This document shows, piece after piece, positions 16,115-24,983 of a stretch of 39,143 bases of DNA. The notes under the pieces were generated by a model. It was not told where the DNA came from. It worked only from the letters and a program-made list of their open reading frames with translations, and did no database searches. This DNA comes from Paenibacillus validus NBRC 15382. Lineage in GTDB: Bacteria > Bacillota > Bacilli > Paenibacillales > NBRC-103111. The stretch is from contig NZ_BIMH01000043.1 in the NCBI RefSeq assembly GCF_004000985.1, positions 1 through 39,143 on the forward strand, read 5' to 3'. Position numbers and translations under genes: made by a program. The first letter of the stretch is position 1, and each line of letters starts with the position of its first letter.

Positions 16115-16999
16115 ATGGCTCAAAAGATTTTGGATCACAATGGAAACCCTGTCACACATGGCCGCGAAACCGTTAACGGAGTTCGTCTCCATTACTATAC
16201 TGCTGGAGAAGGCGAGCCGGTTGTCCTTCTGCACGGTGTACCGAAAACCTCTTACTACTGGCGTAATGTATTGCCAAAGCTATCTCATAAATATAAGGTA
16301 ATCGTACCAGACCTTCGCGGTTTCGGCGATTCGGCTCGGACATTGACTGGTTACGATATGCCTAACATGGCGGAAGATATTGCTCAACTGATGACGGCTC
16401 TCGGACATGAGAAGTTCTTCCTTGTCGGTGAAGACTGGGGAGCAGCGGTGGGCATGGCGCTCGCCATGCAATATCAAGATCGGGTTAAGAAGTTCGTATA
16501 CACTGAAATGCTTCTCCCTGGATTCGGGTTGGAAGATTGGTCGCACCTGACGGAAGAGAATGTGCGCACGAACCACTGGATTTGGCACATCAACTTCTAC
16601 AATGTTCGTGATTTCCCGGAACTTCTGATCTCGGGTCGAGAAATGCTGTACTTCTCTCATTTCATCCGTCATGAGTGCTATGATCCTACTGCCGTTTCCG
16701 AAGAGGCCATTGCAGAGTATGTGCGCTGCTACGCTGCACCGGGCGGACTGCGGGCGATGTTCGAAGTATACCGCGCGACATTCCAAGATGCGGCCTTCTT
16801 CAAAACAGCACTCGACAACAAGTTGAAAATGCCGGTTCTCGCACTCGGAAGTACTTACTTCATTGGTGAAGAGAATACACGCGAGATGAAACTGGTTGCA
16901 GAGAACGTGGAGGAAGCAAGCCTGCCTTGGGGCCACCAATTGGCAGAGGAATGTCCGAACGAATTGAGCGAAATCCTGCTTAACTTCATCAGTAAATAA
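16115..16999 (+). CDS. Alpha/beta hydrolase, epoxide hydrolase/dehalogenase-like (cassette A)
   Basis: A 294-residue soluble hydrolase. The oxyanion motif is LLHGVPKTS (40-46), the nucleophile elbow is GEDWGAA with D107, and the base is H274 (WGHQLAEE). An Asp nucleophile followed by Trp is typical of epoxide hydrolases and haloalkane dehalogenases. The late-strand region where the third acid is expected reads LGSTYFIGEEN and lacks a clear Asp; E252/E253 may serve. No signal peptide, so it is cytosolic. A good ribosome site (agaggagaaaaa) precedes the ATG. A binding protein, double ATPase and permease follow on the same strand, so an imported compound is the likely substrate. A diverged paralogue occupies the same position in cassette B (29788). 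Confidence 0.88.
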   Translation: MAQKILDHNGNPVTHGRETVNGVRLHYYTAGEGEPVVLLHGVPKTSYYWRNVLPKLSHKYKVIVPDLRGFGDSARTLTGYDMPNMAEDIAQLMTALGHEKFFLVGEDWGAAVGMALAMQYQDRVKKFVYTEMLLPGFGLEDWSHLTEENVRTNHWIWHINFYNVRDFPELLISGREMLYFSHFIRHECYDPTAVSEEAIAEYVRCYAAPGGLRAMFEVYRATFQDAAFFKTALDNKLKMPVLALGSTYFIGEENTREMKLVAENVEEASLPWGHQLAEECPNELSEILLNFISK

Positions 17000-17006
17000 T
17001 ATCTTG

Positions 17007-17039
17007 ACATCACGCCACATGAATGCAGTGGCGTGATGT
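17007..17039 (+). other. Intercistronic 12-bp hairpin, hydrolase/binding protein (cassette A)
   Basis: acatcacgccac (17007-17018) pairs perfectly with gtggcgtgatgt (17028-17039). The tail (tgtaagtaagg) is not U-rich, so it is more likely an RNA-stability or partial-termination element than a full terminator. Confidence 0.6.
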
Positions 17040-17086
17040 TGTAAGTAAGGGTCTGATTCTATCGACGATCAAAGGGGGAACGGAAT

Positions 17087-18343
17087 GTGAAATGGAATAA
17101 GCCGGTTCTTGTAGCCATTGTCGTTCTATTCATGTTCATGACGGCTTGCGGCAATAACAGCGGTACATCTTCCGGTAAAGCTGAGGGTACAGCGGAAGCT
17201 GACAAGAATGCTGCCGGGTCATCCGTGAAATCTGAAGCGGATGGCAGTACTCATGCAGGACTAAAGCAGCCGCCATGGTATAAGGAACCAACGGCTGATC
17301 AATTGGAAGCCGTCAAATTGGACAATCCTTCCGATATGATTGTAAGCAGCGGTCCTAATGGTGAGAAAGCAACTCCTGCCAGCGAAATTATCATTACGGA
17401 AGAGCAAGCTGCCAAGATCAAGGAAGGCAAATTTACGGCAGCAATCGCTATGGGATTCCTCGGGGATGATTGGTCCGAGCAGCAGCTCGCCGGTTTGAAG
17501 TCGGAGTTCCGCAGACTAGGTATTGAAGTCGTCGCTGAAACCAATGCAAATTTCAAGGATACGACGCAAATTTCCGATCTTCAAGCTATTGCCGGTAAGA
17601 AGCCGAACATTGTTGTAAGTATTCCGCTCAACGCTCAGACAACGGCAAGCGCATACAAAGCTCTGGCCAATGCAGGCACGAAGATCGTCTTTATGGACCA
17701 GCCGGCGGAAGGCATGCTGCCGGGCAAGGACTACGTTTCTGTGGTGTCCGCAGACAGCTTCGGTCTTGGCATGAACATTGCGGATGAATTAGCCAAAGCC
17801 GTAGGAGGCAAGGGTGAAGTTTCAGCGCTCTATTACGCTCCGAACTTCTATGTGACCAATCAGCGCTATCAAGGGTTCGTAGCTCGTCTGGCAGCCAAGT
17901 ATCCTGACATTAAGCTGGTTGAGGTACAGGGCTTCCAGGATCCGAACCGTTCACAGGAAGTAGCGGCTGCCCTGCTGACGAAATATCCGAACTTGAAAGG
18001 GATGTATGCCAGCTGGGATGTACCGGCAATGGGGGCCGTAGCAGCAGCTCGCGTTGCAGGTAAGACGCCTGCGAACTTTAAGATTTCAAATGATAATCTT
18101 GGTAATGAAGTGGCGCTTGACATGGCGCAGAACGGCTTTATCGCCGGCATCGGCTCGCAGCGTCCGTTCGACCAAGGTGTCGCAGAAGCTAAATTGGCGG
18201 CACTGGCGATGATCGGCCAGCCGACGCCGGCTTATGTCGCGGTTAGTTCATTGGCCGTCAACCGGAAAAACCTTAAAGAGTCCTACAAGGTGATCTATCA
18301 CAAGGATGCCCCGGCCGATATTCTTGAAGCATTGATGAAATAA
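17087..18343 (+). CDS. Sugar-type ABC transporter substrate-binding lipoprotein (cassette A)
   Basis: A 418-residue lipoprotein. The signal peptide ends in a lipobox FMTAC (C21), followed by a Ser/Gly/Ala-rich spacer and a PPWYKEP motif. The rest is a periplasmic-binding-protein type 1 (RbsB-like, Peripla_BP_4) fold: AIAMGFLGDDWSEQQLAGLK, IVVSIPLNAQTTASAYKALANAG, KIVFMDQP, GMYASWDVPAMGA. The GTG start at 17087 has aaaggggg upstream. It should capture ligand outside the membrane for the ATPase and permease downstream. The closest relative in the window is the cassette B protein at 30846. Ligand unknown; the DWS and PPWY features differ from plain ribose-binding proteins. Confidence 0.92.
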   Translation: MKWNKPVLVAIVVLFMFMTACGNNSGTSSGKAEGTAEADKNAAGSSVKSEADGSTHAGLKQPPWYKEPTADQLEAVKLDNPSDMIVSSGPNGEKATPASEIIITEEQAAKIKEGKFTAAIAMGFLGDDWSEQQLAGLKSEFRRLGIEVVAETNANFKDTTQISDLQAIAGKKPNIVVSIPLNAQTTASAYKALANAGTKIVFMDQPAEGMLPGKDYVSVVSADSFGLGMNIADELAKAVGGKGEVSALYYAPNFYVTNQRYQGFVARLAAKYPDIKLVEVQGFQDPNRSQEVAAALLTKYPNLKGMYASWDVPAMGAVAAARVAGKTPANFKISNDNLGNEVALDMAQNGFIAGIGSQRPFDQGVAEAKLAALAMIGQPTPAYVAVSSLAVNRKNLKESYKVIYHKDAPADILEALMK

Positions 18344-18355
18344 GAGCGTAACGAA

Positions 18356-18387
18356 GGCATGGCAGGGGGGGACGTCTCTGCCGTGCC
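18356..18387 (+). other. Intercistronic 10-bp hairpin, binding protein/ATPase (cassette A)
   Basis: ggcatggcag (18356-18365) pairs with ctgccgtgcc (18378-18387, one G-U). A hairpin just after a binding-protein gene often raises its mRNA level relative to the transporter genes downstream. Confidence 0.6.
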
Positions 18388-18416
18388 ATCCATTTATACA
18401 CGTAGGCGGTGAGACC

Positions 18417-19913
18417 ATGACGATCCCACACATTCTTGAAATGGAGAACATCAATAAGTCGTTCAGTCGTGTGCCTGTACTGAAGAATGCACACTTTGAG
18501 CTGCGCAAAGGTGAAGTTCATGCCCTTATGGGAGGCAACGGTGCAGGGAAATCAACGTTGATGAAAATTCTTACCGGTGTGTACACCAAAGACTCCGGAA
18601 CCATTTTATTAGAAGGCAGCAAGGTGGAGTTCAACAAGCCCAAGGATGCCGAACGAAGCGGTATCGCGATGATCTTCCAGGAATTCAGCCTAATCCCTAC
18701 ACTCACGGTTGCAGAAAATATCTTCTTGAAGCACGAACCCAGGAGAGGCTTGCCCTTCTCCATCGACGGCAAGGAGATGGTTAGAAGATCCAGGGAAATT
18801 CTGAACGATTTGGATGTCCAGATTGATCCTAACGCAACGGTTGATTCGCTTAGCGTTGGTTACTGGCAAATGGTCGAGATTGCCAAAGCCTTATCCAAAA
18901 ATGCGCGAATTCTCGTGATGGATGAGCCTACGGCCTCCTTATCGGAAAGTGAAACCCGATCCCTGTTTCAATTGGTCAAACGCCTTAAACATGCAGGGAT
19001 ATCGATCGTCTACATTTCACATCGAATGGCGGAGATTTTTGAAATCTGTGATCGCATCACGGTAATGAAGGACGGACAGAACGTCTTAACGGAGGAATGC
19101 AGCCGGATCTCGATGGAGCAGGTTATTGTGTCCATGCTGGGCAAAGAGACAGCCTCTTTCGAGTGGCAGGAGAGGCAATACGAGCTTACTCCCGAACCCG
19201 TTGTGCAGGTGCGTAATCTGGCTTATGGGAGCAGAGTAAGGAATGTTAGCTTTGATCTTTACCCTGGGGAAATTGTAGGCCTGGCAGGTTTAATGGGCAG
19301 CGGAAGAACAGAAATTGCGGAAGCCATCTTCGGCATTCGCCAACCGGAAGCAGGAGAAATCCTCATCCGAGGAAAGAAAATCAAGAACGTTCGCGATGCA
19401 ATAGGTCAAGGGGTTGCTCTAGTCCCGGAGAATAGGCGCAAACAAGGATTGATTCTCGATCATTCGGTTCGAAGCAATGTCATGCTGACGAACATCTATC
19501 AGTTATCAAAGCATCTGTTCGTGAATGATTATGCAGGCACGAATATGACGAACCATTACATTCAGAAGCTGAATATTAAAACAGACGGCCCTGATAAGAT
19601 TGTAAAGCTGCTGTCTGGCGGAAATCAACAAAAAATCGTACTGGCTAAATGGCTGGCTAAAAATCCTACCTTGCTGATCCTGGATGAACCTACGATCGGC
19701 GTAGACATAGGAGCAAAATCAGAAATTGTTGAGATCGTCCGTGAGCTTGCCGACAGAGGAATATCCGTTCTTGTTATTTCTTCCGAACTGCAGGAGCTTC
19801 TGGCGTTAAGCGACAGAATTCTTGTTCTATATAACGGCGAAATCATGAAAGACATATATCGACGGGATATTGAGACCGAGGAGGTTCTTCATCATGCAAT
19901 CCAAGGATATTAA
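18417..19913 (+). CDS. RbsA-type double ABC ATPase (cassette A)
   Basis: A 498-residue protein with two ABC domains. Domain 1 has Walker A GGNGAGKST (39-47), Q-loop FQEFSLIPTLTV, signature LSVGYWQM, Walker B ILVMDEPTASLS and the H-switch YISH. Domain 2 has the degenerate Walker A GLMGSGRTE normal for this family, LSGGNQQK and LLILDEPTIGVD. It energises uptake through the permease at 19894. Walker A starts GGNGAGKST where GENGAGKST is commoner; cassette B shares this. The 3' end overlaps the permease start by 20 bases, and the ribosome site for the permease lies within this gene. Confidence 0.95.
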   Translation: MTIPHILEMENINKSFSRVPVLKNAHFELRKGEVHALMGGNGAGKSTLMKILTGVYTKDSGTILLEGSKVEFNKPKDAERSGIAMIFQEFSLIPTLTVAENIFLKHEPRRGLPFSIDGKEMVRRSREILNDLDVQIDPNATVDSLSVGYWQMVEIAKALSKNARILVMDEPTASLSESETRSLFQLVKRLKHAGISIVYISHRMAEIFEICDRITVMKDGQNVLTEECSRISMEQVIVSMLGKETASFEWQERQYELTPEPVVQVRNLAYGSRVRNVSFDLYPGEIVGLAGLMGSGRTEIAEAIFGIRQPEAGEILIRGKKIKNVRDAIGQGVALVPENRRKQGLILDHSVRSNVMLTNIYQLSKHLFVNDYAGTNMTNHYIQKLNIKTDGPDKIVKLLSGGNQQKIVLAKWLAKNPTLLILDEPTIGVDIGAKSEIVEIVRELADRGISVLVISSELQELLALSDRILVLYNGEIMKDIYRRDIETEEVLHHAIQGY

Positions 19914-20877
19914 AAGCAAGGAGCTCATTTCGATTTCTCGGTTAAGCTTTCCTTTCCATTGGAGGGATTACTTTGTTTATATCGCATTCGCAATTGTTTT
20001 GATCTTTTTCGCTTTTACGATTGCTGCGGACGGTTTTTTCCTGCCTTCCAATTTGTTTAATATCGTCCGGGCTACGACGATGATTTCCATTATGGCCATT
20101 GCCATGACCTTCGTCATCTCCGCGGGGGAGCTGGATTTATCCATCGGTTCGATAACGGCATTCTCCGCTCTGATTTCGGCCATGGCCATGAATGCCGGAT
20201 ATGGCATGGCAGGAGGAGTTATCGCGGGTCTGCTGGCTGGCCTGCTGATTGGCGCCACTAACGGCATACTTGTTACGAAAGTAGGCATTCCTTCCTTTCT
20301 TGTGACCCTGGGAATGATGCAGCTGCTGCGTGGTGTGGATATGTGGCTGACCAATACCAATCCGGTTGTGATCAAGAATGCCAACTTTAACTTCTTCTTC
20401 GGTTCCGGCAATTTGGGCTCCATACCCGTCTTACTGTTATGGTCTCTCGTGTTCTTAGGGGCGGGGCATTACATACTCAAGCACACCCCGTTCGGACGTG
20501 AGGTGCTGGCTACGGGGGGGAACCGGCTTGCTGCTGAATATTCGGGTGTCAATACGAAGCGAATCAAGTTTTATGCGTTCCTGCTTTCCGGTGGTGCTGC
20601 AGCGATCGCAGGAATGCTCTATGCCGGCATGATGCAAAGTGCGCGTTACAGCTTCGGGCAGGGCGATGAGCTCAGCGCGATTGCTGCGGTTATATTGGGA
20701 GGAACCAGCCTCTTCGGCGGTGCGGGTACAATCATAGGTACGATCATTGGTTCTCTGCTGATTGGGACCATTAATAACGGGCTCATTATTATGGGACTGA
20801 GCGTCAGCCAGCAGATGATTGTCAGCGGCGCGATTATTATTCTGGCGGTTGCGTTCGGTAAAAAACCTGCGTCCTAA
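19894..20877 (+). CDS. RbsC-type ABC permease (cassette A)
   Basis: A 327-residue membrane protein with eight or more hydrophobic segments and RbsC-family landmarks: VISAGELDLSIGSITAFSAL, TNGILVTKVGIPSFLVTLGMM, GREVLATGGNRLAAEYSGV and VILGGTSLFGGAGTIIGT. ATG 19894 is preferred to one at 19870 because gaggagg lies at 19877-19883. It forms the channel with the upstream ATPase. Confidence 0.93.
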   Translation: MQSKDIKSKELISISRLSFPFHWRDYFVYIAFAIVLIFFAFTIAADGFFLPSNLFNIVRATTMISIMAIAMTFVISAGELDLSIGSITAFSALISAMAMNAGYGMAGGVIAGLLAGLLIGATNGILVTKVGIPSFLVTLGMMQLLRGVDMWLTNTNPVVIKNANFNFFFGSGNLGSIPVLLLWSLVFLGAGHYILKHTPFGREVLATGGNRLAAEYSGVNTKRIKFYAFLLSGGAAAIAGMLYAGMMQSARYSFGQGDELSAIAAVILGGTSLFGGAGTIIGTIIGSLLIGTINNGLIIMGLSVSQQMIVSGAIIILAVAFGKKPAS

Positions 20878-21000
20878 TCCCTAATGAAGGCGGGATCCGG
20901 GACTGCTAAAACATGCTGTACGGCCGTGCGTTCACTCTCCCGGGGTTATGAGGAAGGCTGGACGGATAGCAAGGGAAATAGGATGCAAGGAAAGAGCAGC

Positions 21001-21040
21001 ACCCCTGGAACGGGAATCCGATTCTAGGGGTTCATTCTTA
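21001..21040 (+). terminator. Probable terminator of cassette A
   Basis: acccctgga pairs with tctaggggt (one G-U), followed by a weakly T-rich tcattctta. Confidence 0.5.
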
Positions 21041-21091
21041 TTGGCTTCTCCAGTGCCTGATTATGAAATCCTAGCTTACCTCATCATGGGT

Positions 21092-21107
21092 TAACACGTG
21101 TTATAAT
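21092..21107 (+). promoter_or_regulatory. Extended -10 promoter overlapped by a palindrome, upstream of yesN-like gene
   Basis: tataat at 21102-21107 is preceded by TGt (extended -10). The 12-base perfect palindrome taacacgtgtta (21092-21103) overlaps it, so a bound protein could block or steer RNA polymerase. The ATG is 70 bases downstream. Confidence 0.5.
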
Positions 21108-21176
21108 AGACGATAGCAGCACACTCACCTGTACTTCTCGTATACCAGAGACTTCAATTGCAAGGGGTGATTACCA

Positions 21177-22727
21177 ATGAAAGTCATTGTCGTTGAAGAT
21201 GAACCGAACTCATTAATGGGGATGAGAAGAGCGGTCGAATCGATGGGGATGAATTTGTCCCTGTTTACTTCAAACCATGCCGAAGAGGCAATGGGAATCA
21301 TTGCGGAGCACCGGCCGGACTTGATCGTTACAGATATTATGCTGCCGGGCATGACAGGCTTGGACCTTGTCGAGCATTTCGTTGGGAAACATTATCAACC
21401 TAAAATCATTGTTGTAAGCGGATACAACGATTTTGAATATGCACAAAGAAGCATTCGTGTTGGAGCCGCCGATTATTTGTTAAAGCCGTTCCATACGGAG
21501 GAGTTCGCAGAGAAAATCCGCAAGTTTCTACTCCTGATTCAGCAAGAAAAAGAACAGAATCACCATCTGCAGCAGCAGTATACCTTTGCCCAAATGGGAA
21601 ATCGGTTGATGCGTGATAATTATTTGGCCGATTTCTGTTTAAAATATACGCCGCTTGAAGAGCATATTTACCAAAGGTTAAAGCTATGGAACCTGGCATG
21701 GCTGGCGGACCAACCCTATTCTATTATGGTGATGGACACCAAAGGCTATCCGGACGGTAAGCCGATCGGGAGTAATTATGCGCTGCAAACCTTCGCTATC
21801 GGGAACATTTTGAATGAAGTATTGATGGACTACGCTGCTACTGTATTTTTCAAGGATTCCAAGCATCGTTGGGTTGTAATAACAGGGAACGACAAGGTTC
21901 AAGAGTTGATACATTCGATTATCCACAGTGTCAAAAGTTATCAGAAAATTGAATTGGCAATAGGGATCAGCGCAAAGATGGAGCTTTTCGAACATATCCA
22001 TTCCGCTTACCAAGATGCACTGAAAGCATTCCGAATCCATTCCTTATCGGACCATTCGGAGTTCTTCTATGAGTCCAATCCATCTAAATCAAGCGGTTAT
22101 GTGACGCCGGACCAGATGGCCTCCTTGTTGTGCGAGCAGAACGAGGAGGCGATTGCACGGGCTGTCAAACAATTCATCCGAGGCACCGTCATGCTGGAAG
22201 GAACGGAGAGCAAAGAGGATGTTACTCGCGGCGTCTTAAACTACCTTTCGCAAATTCATATCAGCCTGAGTGAGAGAACGGCCAAGGAATTGGAAGAAAT
22301 TCCGATGAGAGTGTGGGAGATGCTCGACGAGTGCAGCACGATTCAAGAGTATCAGCAGGTTTTGCGTGACTATCTCACCAATCTAGGCCGACAGCTGTTC
22401 GCTCCCAGGATGAATGCGATTGTGGAACGTGCATTAGAGAAAATGGCTGCCGCTTATATGGAAGATATTACATTAGGTAAAGTCGCGGACGAGTTATCGA
22501 TTCATCCCGTGTGGCTCAGTCAGGTGTTCAAGAAAGAAACCGGCCAGACCTTCACGGATTATCTTGCCGATCTCCGGATTAACCGCGCGAAGACGCTGCT
22601 AAGAGAGACAAGTATGAAAATCTATGAGATTGCCACGGCTGTTGGCTACAATGATTTGCAGTATTTCGGCACGCTGTTCAAAAAGAAAACAGGTGAAACT
22701 CCGAAAGAGTTCAGGTATGGCAAATGA
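21177..22727 (+). CDS. YesN-type response regulator with AraC output (system A)
   Basis: A 516-residue regulator. The receiver domain has EDE (7-9), phospho-acceptor D53 (VTDIMLPGM) and K103 (LLKPF). A long middle region follows, and an AraC-type double helix-turn-helix occupies about 415-515 (LGKVADELSIHPVWLSQVFKKETG, then IATAVGYNDLQYFGTLFKKKTG). It is a cytosolic transcription activator. Its stop overlaps the start of the YesM-type kinase by 4 bases. Position right after cassette A suggests it controls that transporter. Confidence 0.93.
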   Translation: MKVIVVEDEPNSLMGMRRAVESMGMNLSLFTSNHAEEAMGIIAEHRPDLIVTDIMLPGMTGLDLVEHFVGKHYQPKIIVVSGYNDFEYAQRSIRVGAADYLLKPFHTEEFAEKIRKFLLLIQQEKEQNHHLQQQYTFAQMGNRLMRDNYLADFCLKYTPLEEHIYQRLKLWNLAWLADQPYSIMVMDTKGYPDGKPIGSNYALQTFAIGNILNEVLMDYAATVFFKDSKHRWVVITGNDKVQELIHSIIHSVKSYQKIELAIGISAKMELFEHIHSAYQDALKAFRIHSLSDHSEFFYESNPSKSSGYVTPDQMASLLCEQNEEAIARAVKQFIRGTVMLEGTESKEDVTRGVLNYLSQIHISLSERTAKELEEIPMRVWEMLDECSTIQEYQQVLRDYLTNLGRQLFAPRMNAIVERALEKMAAAYMEDITLGKVADELSIHPVWLSQVFKKETGQTFTDYLADLRINRAKTLLRETSMKIYEIATAVGYNDLQYFGTLFKKKTGETPKEFRYGK

Positions 22728-24412
22728 GGAAGAGAACGAATTTTAACACGCTGTTCATTAAAATGCTTCTGATTATGTCTGTATCGATGTTAATCCCGAT
22801 CGCCGTACTAGGCATGCTTTCTTTTGAGAAGTCTAAGCAGCAAATTGAATCCGTCACCTCCCAGTTTCTTCAGGATAATCTCGCATTAAATGCCAAGCTG
22901 GTTAGAAAAATAATGGTTAGTGTGGAAGAGGAGTCACGACGCTTAGCTGCATCCAAAGAAATTCAGGACTATCTGGAGACCTACCCCTTAGCTAATGAAG
23001 CGGATCAGGTTCCGTTCTCCGTGGTGGAAACGCGACTTCAAATCAAGCTAACCAGCGCTTACCGCATGGATGTATTGACTAAGAATTCGGAGTCTTATTC
23101 GCAGCTATATCCTCTCATTCAAGCAGCGGGAAAAAAGGGGGTATGGATTCATGAGTGGGATCGGGATATGTCCAGCCCGGTATTTATCTATATCGCCTTG
23201 ATCAGGAACTCCGCCTATGATACCATCGGCATTCTAACGCTGGAGATTCCGGAGTATTTAGTCCGTGGGGGATTAGTCTTCCCATCTTCATTTAAGAACT
23301 ATAAAGTCATGCTGGTGGATAGCGGAAATCATATCATCTCTAATACGGATACAAGCTTCTACAATAAGGAGTATTACTATGAAGAATATTTTCCGACGGA
23401 AAAATGGAAGAAGGGAGAAGTCGGGCTGAACAGGGATGGCTGGAAGCTCATTGCGGCTGTCCCAAGGGATGAGCTCACGGGAACCATTTACCAAATTAAA
23501 GATTTCACCTTCTGGATTGTGATGATCAGTATGATTGTTGTCACGCTGTTTCTTGTTATACTTGTACGCACCTTTACGATTCCCATTAAAAATTTGGTTC
23601 TGCATATGAATGAAGTGAAGAGAGGGCTGCTAAATCCTTTTGCTCTCTATCAAGAGAGACGAGATGAAATCGGCCAGCTTGTTCGCGGCTACAATCAGAT
23701 GGTATCGGGTATGCTGGAATTGCTTCACAAGACGAAAGCCATGGAATCAGACAAAAGGCAATTGGAGCTGCAGACCTTAAATCATCAAATCAACCCCCAT
23801 TTCTTTTACAATACGCTTGATGCGATTAAGTGGAGAGCCGAACACAGCAACGAGACGACGATTGCCGCGATGGTCACTAAATTAGCCAGTTTGCTGCGGT
23901 TCAGTCTGAACAATGGGGATGAATGGACGACCGTTGAGCGGGAAATTGAGCATGCCCGAAATTACCTTGACATTGAGCTTCTTCGCAGCAATCGTTCTTT
24001 CCAAGTGTTCAGCCAAATTGCACCGGATGTTCGCAAAAAAAAGATTATTAAATTAATTTTGCAGCCGATTATGGAGAATGCGGTGAAGCATGGCATCAGC
24101 AAGCATCCGGAAGGAAAAGGGAAGATTAAGCTGACCGCGAAACGGGATGGGAATGAAATTGTCTTCATCATTGAAGATAATGGGCCCGGCTATCATGGCG
24201 GGCCCTTGTTGAACTTGGGCAATCCTGCGGAGAGGGACGGAACTGGCGGAATCGGATTAGTGAATGTTCATAAACGGCTAGAGCTGCATTTTGGGCATAA
24301 GTTCGGATTATTGGTGCATCCGAATCCGAATACAGGATTTAGAGTCGAAATCCGGCATCCTATTATCGAAGATGGGCAGGATAGCAGAAGTGGTGAACAT
24401 GGCGGGCTCTAA
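22724..24412 (+). CDS. YesM-type sensor histidine kinase (system A)
   Basis: A 562-residue membrane kinase: transmembrane helix at about 11-31, an extracytoplasmic sensor domain of about 230 residues, a second helix at about 263-283, HAMP to about 336, then the His_kinase domain LNHQINPHFFYNTLDAIKWR with H359, and an HATPase domain with N box (IMENAVKHGIS) and DNGPGY/GGIGLVNVHKRL. It phosphorylates the coupled YesN-type regulator. The ligand is unknown; a binding protein may be involved. A strong terminator follows. Confidence 0.93.
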   Translation: MRKRTNFNTLFIKMLLIMSVSMLIPIAVLGMLSFEKSKQQIESVTSQFLQDNLALNAKLVRKIMVSVEEESRRLAASKEIQDYLETYPLANEADQVPFSVVETRLQIKLTSAYRMDVLTKNSESYSQLYPLIQAAGKKGVWIHEWDRDMSSPVFIYIALIRNSAYDTIGILTLEIPEYLVRGGLVFPSSFKNYKVMLVDSGNHIISNTDTSFYNKEYYYEEYFPTEKWKKGEVGLNRDGWKLIAAVPRDELTGTIYQIKDFTFWIVMISMIVVTLFLVILVRTFTIPIKNLVLHMNEVKRGLLNPFALYQERRDEIGQLVRGYNQMVSGMLELLHKTKAMESDKRQLELQTLNHQINPHFFYNTLDAIKWRAEHSNETTIAAMVTKLASLLRFSLNNGDEWTTVEREIEHARNYLDIELLRSNRSFQVFSQIAPDVRKKKIIKLILQPIMENAVKHGISKHPEGKGKIKLTAKRDGNEIVFIIEDNGPGYHGGPLLNLGNPAERDGTGGIGLVNVHKRLELHFGHKFGLLVHPNPNTGFRVEIRHPIIEDGQDSRSGEHGGL

Positions 24413-24429
24413 ATCTTCTGCCGAAAGCA

Positions 24430-24480
24430 AAGCACCCGAACGGTTGAGTTTTCAATCGTTCGGGTGCTTATGCTTCTTTC
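24430..24480 (+). terminator. Terminator of system A
   Basis: An 18-bp stem (24430-24447 with 24452-24469, one G-U) with a 4-base loop and a following tgcttcttt. Confidence 0.85.
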
Positions 24481-24603
24481 CGATTAGAAAAGGTAATCTG
24501 GACGGGCTTATTAGGGCTGGAGGAAATAAGCAGAATGTGTCGAACTTCTTTAGAAAGGTGTTAAATGTTGTATCGGAGGTGTTAAATCATATGCGATTTT
24601 TTT

Positions 24604-24928
24604 GATCGAAGAAAACAACTGCGCTTCAAAATGGAGCGTACGTTCGTACTGATGGGGTGCAATGTACCCCAAACTCCGCTCTATTGCTTCTTTTTGCCCG
24701 TTTTGGATTTCTCAATTCAGGTAGTTACTTTCACTAAAAGCCGCCTATCATCAAGTTCGCTTCTTCCAGATCGCCAATTCGCTTGTGAACATCACGCAAT
24801 GCTTGGTCTTCCGGCTTCAGTTGTCCACGACAATCCCATTTCCCCGGGTACTGCAACACCGGCTTCCCTTCTTCTTGAATAAGTCGAATGGTTCGAATTT
24901 TGAATGCCTTTTCGTACTTTTTCGTCAT
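24604..24928 (-). pseudogene. Internally deleted IS3-family transposase remnant
   Basis: On the minus strand ATG 24928 begins MTKKYEKAFKIRTIRLIQEE, the start of an IS3-type OrfA, but the helix-turn-helix core is collapsed before QLKPEDQALRDVHKRIGDLEEAN, which normally precedes the leucine zipper. About 40 codons on, the sequence jumps to KEAIERSLGYIAPHQYERTL, resembling the end of an OrfB. At least 800 bases of a full element are missing. It lies in the gap between systems A and B and may mark an old junction. Confidence 0.65.
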
Positions 24929-24983
24929 GTCAGACACCTCGATTCCTATCGTCATTCATTGATCCGGGGTAAGGGAGGATTTT

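Noticed and set aside
16280..17020. A 246-residue frame antisense to the cassette A hydrolase
   Set aside because: Shadow frame; the plus strand has the catalytic motifs and the ribosome site.
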